Source: DASUPK01 sp963744105 (GTDB lineage Bacteria > Actinomycetota > Thermoleophilia > Solirubrobacterales > 70-9). From it: a DNA stretch of 64,000 bases. The notes beneath the pieces are model-generated. The model was not told the DNA's origin. It did not search any database and saw nothing but the letters and a program-made list of their open reading frames with translations. Below are positions 51,270-58,694 of this stretch, piece after piece. Position numbers and translations under genes: made by a program. The DNA is taken from assembly GCA_963744105.1 (NCBI GenBank), contig CAVUSJ010000010.1:1-64000 (forward strand). Reading direction: 5' to 3'. How positions within the stretch are numbered: position 1 is the stretch's first letter; each line of letters begins with the position of its first letter.

Positions 51270-52115
51270 GTGCATGGGGTGACGGCGGGCAAGGAAACGC
51301 AGTCCGGCCCCAATCCACTCGGCGCCGCACGCGATGCAGCCGGTGCCGCCGGCGAGAAGCTCGGCAGCGCCAGGGCCGAAGCCGGTGAGCGGCTCGGCGC
51401 GGCTCGCGACGCCGCGAGCAAGCAGGTCGCTGCGGCTCGTGAGACGGCCGCGCTGGCCGCCCACGCGGCCGCTCACAAGCTCTCCCAGAAGCCGCGGCTG
51501 CGCGGCGTCTCTCACCAGTGGGCCTTCTTCGCCTCCCTGGGCGCCGGCGTGGCCCTCATCTTGGCCGCCAGCGGCACGACCGCGGTGATCGCGATGTCGA
51601 TCTATGCCTTCTCGCTCTCGGCGATGCTCGGCACGAGCGCCCTCTATCACCGGGTCACCTGGACGCCGGAGGTGAGGCAGTGGATGCGCCGCCTCGACCA
51701 CACGATGATCTTCGTCTTCATCGCCGGCACCTACACGCCCTTTGCGCTGCTGGTCATGCACGGGACTCTCGCCAACGTGGTCCTGATCGTGGTCTGGGCG
51801 ACCGCGCTGGGCGGCGTGATTCTCAACCTGGTCTGGATCGACGCTCCCTACTGGGTCACCGCCGTGATCTATCTGAGCACCGGCTGGGTGGCGATCGTCA
51901 GCCTGCCCCAGCTCTGGAACGAGATCGGCCCGGTCGGCGTCGGTCTGATCGCCCTCGGCGGGATCCTCTACTCGGCCGGCGCCGTGGTCTACGCGCGGCG
52001 CAAGCCCGATCCCCGGCCGGAGGTCTTCGGCTACCACGAGATCTTCCACGTGCTGGTGATCGCCGCCGCGGCCGTCCAGTACGTGGCGGTCGCGGTCTAC
52101 GCGCTGCCGAGCTGA
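51270..52115 (+). CDS. Hemolysin III/PAQR-family membrane protein with Ala-rich helical N-extension
   Basis: From GTG 51270, with GGAG 9 bases upstream, the 281-residue protein first has an amphipathic Ala-rich stretch (LGAARDAAGAAGEKLGSARAEAGERLGAARDAA, about 17-70) like LEA or apolipoprotein helices, then seven membrane helices with the PAQR signatures SALYHRVTW, RLDHTMIFVFIAGTYTPFALL and GYHEIFHVLVIAAA. The His set (Tyr-His, Asp-His, His-His) binds zinc in relatives. The N-extension is unusual. A 7-bp palindrome/hairpin follows the gene. Confidence 0.85.
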   Translation: MHGVTAGKETQSGPNPLGAARDAAGAAGEKLGSARAEAGERLGAARDAASKQVAAARETAALAAHAAAHKLSQKPRLRGVSHQWAFFASLGAGVALILAASGTTAVIAMSIYAFSLSAMLGTSALYHRVTWTPEVRQWMRRLDHTMIFVFIAGTYTPFALLVMHGTLANVVLIVVWATALGGVILNLVWIDAPYWVTAVIYLSTGWVAIVSLPQLWNEIGPVGVGLIALGGILYSAGAVVYARRKPDPRPEVFGYHEIFHVLVIAAAAVQYVAVAVYALPS

Positions 52116-52131
52116 GCGACGCACGACAAGT

Positions 52132-52146
52132 AACGCCGTCGGCGTT
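52132..52146 (+). terminator. Weak hairpin after the PAQR gene
   Basis: AACGCCG-T-CGGCGTT, followed by TGTG. It may be a weak terminator. Confidence 0.35.
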
Positions 52147-52184
52147 TGTGAGACGGTTCGGCGAACCGACCGAGGGGAGTGGTG

Positions 52185-52996
52185 ATGGCTGAACTAACCG
52201 AGGCGCAGGAGCAGGCGCGAAAGCTGTGGTCGTCCGGCGACTACGCGTCCGCGATGCACGTGATCCAGACGGTGGGGCCGCGGGCGGTCGAGGCCGCCGG
52301 GGTGAGCGGGGACGACGTCGTCCTCGACGTGGCCTGCGGCAACGGGAACGCAACCCTGCCGGCCGCAAGGACCGGGGCGAAGGTCACCGGGATCGACATC
52401 ACCTCTTCGCTGCTCGAGGCGGGGAAGGCCGCGGCGGCCGAGTCCGGGCTCGAGATCGACTGGATCGAGGGCGACGCCCAGAAGCTCCCCTCGACGACGA
52501 CAGCTTCGACGCCGTCGTCTCGGTTTTCGGCTGCATGTTCGTGCCGGACCAGCGCGCGGAGGCGCAGGAGATCGCGCGCGTGCTGAAGCCGGGCGGCCGG
52601 ATGGCGATCGCCGCCTGGACCCCGGAGGGGAACGTCGGGAAGATGTTCATCACCACCGCGAAGCACCGGCCGCCACCGCCCGAGGGCTTCCAACCGCCGA
52701 TCCTCTGGGGCAGCGAGGACCACGTCCGCGGGCTGTTCGAGGGGACCGGGGTCGAGCTCGACATCGACCGGACTTCGGTTGAGTTCAAGTTCGACTCGCT
52801 CGACGAGATGTTCGCCGAGATGGAGCGCGACCTGCCGCCGATCGTCGCCTCCAAGGCGCTGCTCGAGCCGGAGGGCAAGTGGGGCGCCCTGAAGGACGAC
52901 CTGATGACCCTCTACACGGAGACCAACACAGCCGACGACGGCTCGTGGAGCTCGAGGAACGAGTACCTGCTGATCAAAGGGACGAAGGCCGGCTAG
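52185..52996 (+). pseudogene. Class I SAM-dependent methyltransferase, frameshifted at the C run 52487-52490
   Basis: Two frames make one methyltransferase. The first (ATG 52185) has VVLDVACGNGNATLPAARTG and GIDITSSLLEAGKAAA and reads up to EGDAQKLP; the second continues as LDDDSFDAVVSVFGCMFVPDQRAEAQEIARVLKPGGRMAIAAW to 52996. The break is at CTCCCCTCG: one more C (CTC CCC CTC) would restore KLPLDDDSFD exactly. A one-base loss in a homopolymer is a typical sequencing error, but a real mutation is possible. The restored protein is about 271 residues and of UbiE-like type. Confidence 0.8.
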
Positions 52997-53553
52997 GAGC
53001 GCGGCGTGGTGCAGAGGGGCCGGGCCGCGAGCTCGGCGCCGGTGCAGACCAGCGGGACCTGCCTCGCGGTCCACTGGACGGCGGCGTTGGCGAACGTGCC
53101 GGTGCTGCAGTAGCCGGCGGAGCCCTTCGTGCCCTGCGCGACGGCGAACAGGCCGTGCGCCTTGCCATTGCGGAGCACTCCGGAGACGGTGATGTCCCAG
53201 CCCCCTGCCCTGGCGAACCCATCGAAGTTCTGCCTCTTGCTCAGCCTCAGGGTGCCGAGAGCCGAGACAGGCACGTTGTTGTACTCGGTGCTCGAGATCT
53301 GGTTCCCGGCCGCGTCGAAACAGTGGATGTCGGCTGTGGCCGTGAAGCTGTTCACCTTCTTCGCGACGACCTTCCCCTTGACGACCTTCTTGCCGAAGGC
53401 TCCGAACGAGAAGGGAAGCCCGGCGGTGTCTCCGGTGACGGTCCCCACGACGCTGGTCTGTCTGGCCAGCGCCGTCCCCGGCAGCACCAGGAGCGCCGCG
53501 GCGATCAGGATGGACGCACCCCTCCGCACAGCGAGCAGAGTACCGCCCGTCAC
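52993..53553 (-). CDS. Secreted protein of unknown function
   Basis: GTG 53553 (GTGA overlap with the upstream gene's stop) or GTG 53529 starts a protein of 178-186 residues with a signal peptide (ASILIAAALLVLPGTALA), then QTSVVGTVTGDTAGLPFSFGAFGKKVVKGKVVAKKVNSFTATADIHCFDAAGNQISS, a beta-rich domain, and four Cys including VCTGAELAARPLC. No family is recognised. It is in a unit with an IGSNL-family paralog and converges on the methyltransferase gene by 4 bp. Confidence 0.65.
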   Translation of the reverse strand: MTGGTLLAVRRGASILIAAALLVLPGTALARQTSVVGTVTGDTAGLPFSFGAFGKKVVKGKVVAKKVNSFTATADIHCFDAAGNQISSTEYNNVPVSALGTLRLSKRQNFDGFARAGGWDITVSGVLRNGKAHGLFAVAQGTKGSAGYCSTGTFANAAVQWTARQVPLVCTGAELAARPLCTTPRS

Positions 53554-54401
53554 AGGCGTTTCTTGAGCTTCACCTTCACCGGTAAGGAGGCAGCCGTGCC
53601 TCCGGTCGGAGTGAAGCTGAGAGTGACTCGCAGCTTGACCTTGCCGGCCCGGTTGAGCGTCTTCCCCTGTTTGCCGGTCGCCTTGATGACCAGCGGCACT
53701 GGTCCTGGAGCGGTCACGGACTTGCTGGCTCGCGCGATGCTTGAGACCTTCGCGCCCTTGCCGCTGGCGCTGAGCTCGCCCGGGTTCGGGACGACGATGG
53801 TGAGCGTCGCCTTGCCCCGTGTCTTGTCGCGGGCGATCGCTCCAAGCGTGAAGGTGTTGCTGGGAGCGATGTCGGCGTTGAAGGTGAGCTCGTTGCCGCT
53901 GAAGTCGGTGCCCGGCATGCTGCCGGTTCCATCCTGCAACGGGGGCTGCCACTGGATGAAGTGAGCCGCGGGGTCGCTGGTTGCGACGTGAAGGCCGGAG
54001 GATTCGGTGCGGAGGCCGATGTAGTCACCGATCTTGATCGGCATCGCCAATGCGTAGGTGCTGACCATGTTTCCCGGGACGACGAATTCGGGCGTGCTAC
54101 CGGCTCCCGTGAAGAGGCCTCCACCCAGCGGATGGACGACCTGGAAGCCGGCTGTTCCGCTCGAAGTCGAAAGGAGCCGCCAGAGAGTGACGGTGCCGTT
54201 CACCGGAGACGTCAGCCCGCCGGGCGCCTGGTAGCTCCCGGGCATCCCCGAATTGATCAGCGTGTTGCTTCCTGCGAACCCCAGGGCCGGGACCCGATTG
54301 AGATTGCTTCCGATCGTCACGGACCCCATCGCTCCGGATGGAAGGATGAGTGCCGCGACGAGCGCCGCGGCGGCCGCCCCCTTGACGGCTCGCGCAGCCA
54401 C
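53550..54401 (-). CDS. Secreted two-domain IGSNL-family protein (paralog C)
   Basis: The 283-residue protein starts MAARAVKGAAAAALVAALILPSGAMG, a signal peptide, followed by VTIGSNLNRVP, GGLTSPVNGTVTLW, GGGLFTGAGS and PIKIGDYIGLRTESSG in domain 1 and DKTRGKATLTIVVPNPGELS in domain 2, ending LPVKVKLKKRL. It matches the proteins at 7.0 and 8.4 kb. The three are far apart in the window, so the family is dispersed. Function unknown. Confidence 0.75.
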   Translation of the reverse strand: MAARAVKGAAAAALVAALILPSGAMGSVTIGSNLNRVPALGFAGSNTLINSGMPGSYQAPGGLTSPVNGTVTLWRLLSTSSGTAGFQVVHPLGGGLFTGAGSTPEFVVPGNMVSTYALAMPIKIGDYIGLRTESSGLHVATSDPAAHFIQWQPPLQDGTGSMPGTDFSGNELTFNADIAPSNTFTLGAIARDKTRGKATLTIVVPNPGELSASGKGAKVSSIARASKSVTAPGPVPLVIKATGKQGKTLNRAGKVKLRVTLSFTPTGGTAASLPVKVKLKKRL

Positions 54402-54437
54402 CGGGCGACATTACTGCGGTTCGGTGGCCTAGTCCAG

Positions 54438-55190
54438 CTACGCAGAAGCGCCGAGGGTCGAGGCGAATCGCTCCTTGGCCGCCTCGATCAGGCTCTGGAC
54501 CTCGTCCTCGCGGCCCTGCTTGATCAGCTCGATCGGGTCGGGGTCGCCGTTGACGATCCCCTCGAAGAACTCCTTGCGGTCCTGGTAGGTGGGGAGGGTG
54601 CCCTTGGCCCAGCCGCGGTGGTCGTTGAGGATCACGGCCAGGCGGGCGTACGGCTCGCCGTAGGAGGCGGCGATCTCCCGCTTCATCCGCTTGGCGAGGG
54701 CGGGGGAGGCCCCGGCGGTCGAGATCGCGATCGCCAGCGGGCCCGAGCGCTCGATCGCGGGCAGGATGAAGTTGCAGAGCGGCGGCACGTCGACGACGTT
54801 GACCAGCATCGCCCGGCGCTCCGCGCCCTCCGAGATCCCGATGTTCACGTCGGTGTCGTTGGTCGCCGCGATCGCGAGGAACGCCCCGTCGAGGTCGCCG
54901 TCGACGAAGGTCCTCTTGTCCCAGGTGATGGAGCCCTCGGCGGCGTATTCGGCGAGCTCGGGGAGGATCTCGGGAGCCACCACGTGGACATCGCCGTCGC
55001 AGAGCAGGAGGCCGTCGACCTTCTCCAGCGCGACGTCACCTCCTCCGACCACCAGGCAGCGGCGGCCCTTGAGCTTCAGGCACGCCATGTAGAACGGCGT
55101 CTCGAGCATGTCCCGCACGCAGGTCTGGTCGCAGATCCCGCGCTTGAACTGGCAGACGCACTCCTTGCCCTGGAAGGCCGCTGCAGGCAT
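54438..55190 (-). CDS. Precorrin-2 dehydrogenase/ferrochelatase-like siroheme-synthesis protein (CysG N-domain type)
   Basis: From ATG 55190 (250 residues) the NAD-binding core KLKGRRCLVVGGGDVALEKVDGLL starts near residue 39, followed by VVAPEILPEL, AATNDTDVNIGI, VNVVDVPPLCNFILPA and STAGASPALAKRMKREI. This makes sirohydrochlorin from precorrin-2 and may insert iron, supplying siroheme to the sulfite reductase at 5-7 kb. The first 38 residues hold four Cys (11, 13, 20, 24) in a CVC...C...C pattern; an alternative start at 55109 would remove them. Confidence 0.86.
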   Translation of the reverse strand: MPAAAFQGKECVCQFKRGICDQTCVRDMLETPFYMACLKLKGRRCLVVGGGDVALEKVDGLLLCDGDVHVVAPEILPELAEYAAEGSITWDKRTFVDGDLDGAFLAIAATNDTDVNIGISEGAERRAMLVNVVDVPPLCNFILPAIERSGPLAIAISTAGASPALAKRMKREIAASYGEPYARLAVILNDHRGWAKGTLPTYQDRKEFFEGIVNGDPDPIELIKQGREDEVQSLIEAAKERFASTLGASA

Positions 55191-55212
55191 GGGGCAAGGG
55201 TAAAGGTCCGGC

Positions 55213-57579
55213 CTAGTTGCCCCTGTGCTTGTGACGGTGCTTGTGCGCGGCGGGGACCTTGAACGGCTGAGTCCCGCAGCGGAAGAAGTAGGGCAGCGCG
55301 CCGAGCGGGGCTGGGACCGTGGCGATGCCAGGGCCGGCGAACCGCTGCCCGGTGGGCTCGTGCACCCAGCAGCCGCGCGGGAGCGCCACCGAGCGCGACG
55401 TATCGCCCTTGGTGACCACCGGCGCAACCAGCACGTTGGCGCCGAGCATCCACTCCTGGTCACGGCCGGAGGCGGGCGCCTCCGGAGCGCTGAGCCAGAG
55501 GGGACGGGTGACCGGCATACCCGTGCGGCGCCCCTTGATCCACAGCCTTCGTATCAGTGGCAGCGCCCGCTCGTGCAGGTCCGCCATCGCCTTCCAGCGC
55601 GCGAGCGTGGCGTCGCCGTAGGCCCAGGGCATCCGGACGCCGCTCGAGGACGAGTTGTGGACTCGGAAGTACGGTGTGAGCGCTGCCCATTCGCTCCAGC
55701 GGTCGTACAGCTCCTCGCTGGGCGGCCCGGTCAGGGTGTCGATATAGCCGCCGATGTCGGTCGTGTAGCCGAAGGCGCCGCCGACCGCCCGGTTGAGCAT
55801 GTCGGGGGCCAGCGATCGCAGCCCGGAAGCGGCCCCCCAGTCGACGGTCTCGTCGCCCGGGAAGTTGCCCATCTCGGAGGCCGCGCTGCCGGGCCGGCCG
55901 CTGTAGCCCGCACGGGTGAAGAACCAGATCGGATCGTGTCTCGGGTGCTTCGCACCCCAGCGGTCGAGGATGCGGCGCGAGACCCGGTGGTAGAGGACCG
56001 GGTAGCGGTTGTGCATGGTCACCCCGGTGCTGCCGTCGGAGAAGTGCATGCCGTCCTGGACCTGCTCGCCGAAGTCCTGCATGAACCCGTCGGCCCCGAG
56101 CCCGATCAGCAGGTTGAGTCGCCGCCGCCACCAGGCCACGGTGGCCGGCTTGGTGAAGTCGAGCAGCGTCGATGGGGAGCCGCCGTTGCCGCTGAACTCG
56201 TAGGGCGCACCGCTCGCGGTCGTCGCGACCAGCCCGAGCCGCTTGGTCTCCTCGAAGTCACCGGGCGGCTGGGTGGCGAGCGCGTCATCGGAGACGTAGG
56301 CGCGGACATAGAGAATCGCGCGGATCCCCATCGAGTGCAGGCGCGCGATCACCGAGCGGACATACCCGAGGTCGAGCATCCCCCAGCCCTCGAACCCATA
56401 GGCGGAGATGTGCAGGTCGTAGCGGCGAATGTCGGCCAGGTCCTGCTCGATCTTCGCCCGGTAGGAGTCGGGATTCTCGGCCGGCGGAGCCCCCGGGAGG
56501 GCCGGGGACTTAACCGCGCGCGAGAGCGTCGGCCCCTCGGCCCAGCTCGGAGGCAGGCGGTGGCGGCCGGTCACCGAGGTCAGCTCCCGGATTGCGCCGC
56601 GTCGGCTCCGCGCCGGGAACACCGTGTAGTCGAGACGACGGGCGCTCGCCTGCACCTGCCAGGCGTCGGGGCGGTCGTTCGCCATCCGCCAGCGCGAGCG
56701 CTCGCTCTGATTGAGGAGGAAGCCGTAGCCGCGTGATGAGACGAACTCGGCCTGCGGGTAGTAGGCGGCGTTCATGCCGTTCGGGAAGAGGTAGCGCTCG
56801 AAGCCTCCGGGCAACTCGGTGGGGCTTGGGATCCCGCCCAGGTCGGCGATGCTGTACGAGGTGCCGGAGCTGACCAGCTGGGGGAACAGCGCCAGCCCCG
56901 GCAGTAGCGTCTCCTGCCCGCCGAGGTTCTCCTGGACCACGTCGCCGTAGAGCTTCTCGCCGCGCTTGTCCGTGGTCCCGTGCGTGCCGCCGAAGCCATG
57001 GAAGCCCTCGCTGGGCGCCGCGGCGAAGGAATCGCCGAGTGTGATCACCCCGGCCGGGGAGCTCGGCCGCACACGGACGCGGATGCCGCCCGCGCGGTCG
57101 GGCTCGATCCTGGCGATCAGCCGCCGCCCGGCCTCGTCGGTGGAGAGGGTCAGGCGAACGCCCTTGCCGCGCTGCTTCGCGGAGATCACCCGCCGGGCCG
57201 CGTAAACCGTCCCGGAGCGGCGATCGAAGAGGGTGTTCCCGTTCCACAGCCCGGATTCCCACTGCGTGTGCGCCTCCGTTCCCACCTCGTAGGTGAGAGG
57301 GGCATAGACGGCGTTGTCGGGGTGGCGCTCGAGCGTGAAGGGCTCAGGATCGTCCGTGCTCGGAAGCGCCGCCGGGGTCGTCGATGCCGGCGCGCGCAGC
57401 TCGCGGAGGAGGGTGTGGCCGCGCGAGCGAAAGACGAGCCGGAAGTGCGCCCTGTCGATCAGGGCGCGAGCGGCGCCGTTGGTGACCACGATTCGCTTCC
57501 CGGTCAGCTTGACTGCCGCCCCGGCGGTCGCCGGGGCGGCGACCGCGGCGATCGCAAGTAGCGACGCCGCCGAAGCCAC
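55213..57579 (-). CDS. Secreted GH31 glycoside hydrolase, sulfoquinovosidase-like
   Basis: The GTG-started 788-residue protein has a signal peptide (SLLAIAAVAAPATAGA), an N-terminal beta domain, and a GH31 barrel. The nucleophile region reads ADGFMQDFGEQV (Asp502) and the acid/base region NFPGDETVDWG (Asp576). DFGE and GDxxVDW are the forms seen in sulfoquinovosidases (YihQ type), not the DMNE of classical alpha-glucosidases. It ends in a basic HKHRHKHRGN tail. Sulfoquinovose release would fit the sulfur theme of the region, but substrate is inferred; sulfonate-binding residues were not checked. Confidence 0.82.
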   Translation of the reverse strand: MASAASLLAIAAVAAPATAGAAVKLTGKRIVVTNGAARALIDRAHFRLVFRSRGHTLLRELRAPASTTPAALPSTDDPEPFTLERHPDNAVYAPLTYEVGTEAHTQWESGLWNGNTLFDRRSGTVYAARRVISAKQRGKGVRLTLSTDEAGRRLIARIEPDRAGGIRVRVRPSSPAGVITLGDSFAAAPSEGFHGFGGTHGTTDKRGEKLYGDVVQENLGGQETLLPGLALFPQLVSSGTSYSIADLGGIPSPTELPGGFERYLFPNGMNAAYYPQAEFVSSRGYGFLLNQSERSRWRMANDRPDAWQVQASARRLDYTVFPARSRRGAIRELTSVTGRHRLPPSWAEGPTLSRAVKSPALPGAPPAENPDSYRAKIEQDLADIRRYDLHISAYGFEGWGMLDLGYVRSVIARLHSMGIRAILYVRAYVSDDALATQPPGDFEETKRLGLVATTASGAPYEFSGNGGSPSTLLDFTKPATVAWWRRRLNLLIGLGADGFMQDFGEQVQDGMHFSDGSTGVTMHNRYPVLYHRVSRRILDRWGAKHPRHDPIWFFTRAGYSGRPGSAASEMGNFPGDETVDWGAASGLRSLAPDMLNRAVGGAFGYTTDIGGYIDTLTGPPSEELYDRWSEWAALTPYFRVHNSSSSGVRMPWAYGDATLARWKAMADLHERALPLIRRLWIKGRRTGMPVTRPLWLSAPEAPASGRDQEWMLGANVLVAPVVTKGDTSRSVALPRGCWVHEPTGQRFAGPGIATVPAPLGALPYFFRCGTQPFKVPAAHKHRHKHRGN

Positions 57580-57621
57580 CCCTGTGCCGGTGCGTCCGGT
57601 TCGCCTTGCGATAGGCGAATC

Positions 57622-58566
57622 CTAGGCGGGGTCCGCCGCGAGCGTCTCGGCGAGCCCGTCAGCGATCGTGCGCCGCGCGCTCCAGTCCAGCCGGTCGGTG
57701 GCGAGCTTCGTGTCGAGCACGGTTCGCTCGACCTCACCGGCGCGGGCGGTCGCCATCTCCGGCTCGAAGTCGTCTCTCCCGGAGAGCTCGCCGATCCGCG
57801 CCGCGAGCTCGAGCACAGTCGTCTCGACGCCGGTCCCCGCGTTGAGCGGTCCGCTCTCCCCGCTCTTCTCCATGGCGAGCAGCGCATCGACGACGTCGGC
57901 CACGTGGATGTAGTCGCGGGTCTGCTCTCCCGTGCCGAAGACGGTGGGCCGGCCGCCGTCGCGGGCGAGGGCGCAGAAGATCGCGACCACCCCCGCCTCG
58001 GTGGCCGGGTCCTGCCGAGGCCCGTAGACGTTGCCCAGGCGGAGCGTTCCCGCCGAGAGCTCGCGCGCGCGCGAGTAGAGGCCGAGATAGCCCTCTGCGG
58101 CAAGCTTGCTCTGCCCGTAGACCGAGAACGGCTCGCAGGACGCCGTCTCCGCGAAGGGAAGCTCCTGCGGGCGCTCGGCTCCCTCTCCGTATATGGCGCC
58201 TCCGGTGGAAGTGAAGACCAGGCGCGAGGACCCGGCGCGGGTCGCCGCCTCCAGCACGTTCACCGTGCCCACCACGTTGAGGCGGGCGTCGAAGCCGGGG
58301 TCGGCCATCGAGCGGCGCACGTCGATCTGCGCGGCCAGGTGAAAGACGCTGTCGGGCCCGAAGCCCTCGATCGCCCCGAAGACCGCCCGGGCGTCTGCGA
58401 CGTCGAGCTCCGTGAGGCTCACGCCCGCCTCGAGCGCGCCCGCCAGGTTCTCGCGCTTGCCGCTGGAGAGGTCATCGAGCACGAGGACCTCGTCCCCTCG
58501 AGCCGCCAGAGCGTCCACCAGGTGCGAGCCGATGAACCCCGCCCCGCCTGTCACCACCGATTTCAC
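57622..58566 (-). CDS. NAD-dependent epimerase/dehydratase (UDP-glucose 4-epimerase-like)
   Basis: The 314-residue extended SDR has VVTGGAGFIGSHLVDAL, FHLAAQIDVRRSM, Tyr150/Lys154 (VYGQSKLAAE) and RLGNVYGPRQDP. The size and motifs fit GalE-like UDP-sugar epimerases. It is 42 bp upstream of the GH31 gene on the same strand. The true sugar cannot be fixed. Confidence 0.87.
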   Translation of the reverse strand: MKSVVTGGAGFIGSHLVDALAARGDEVLVLDDLSSGKRENLAGALEAGVSLTELDVADARAVFGAIEGFGPDSVFHLAAQIDVRRSMADPGFDARLNVVGTVNVLEAATRAGSSRLVFTSTGGAIYGEGAERPQELPFAETASCEPFSVYGQSKLAAEGYLGLYSRARELSAGTLRLGNVYGPRQDPATEAGVVAIFCALARDGGRPTVFGTGEQTRDYIHVADVVDALLAMEKSGESGPLNAGTGVETTVLELAARIGELSGRDDFEPEMATARAGEVERTVLDTKLATDRLDWSARRTIADGLAETLAADPA

Positions 58567-58694
58567 GGAGGAGAGCCTACGGGCGCAAGGTATCGGGCAG
58601 GTGAGATACCCCTGCTACTCTCGCCGACCGCATCGGCCGCCGCCGCTCTATATGTAGGGGCATCCAGGGTCGCGGCTACCGTGTGAGAGCCGAA

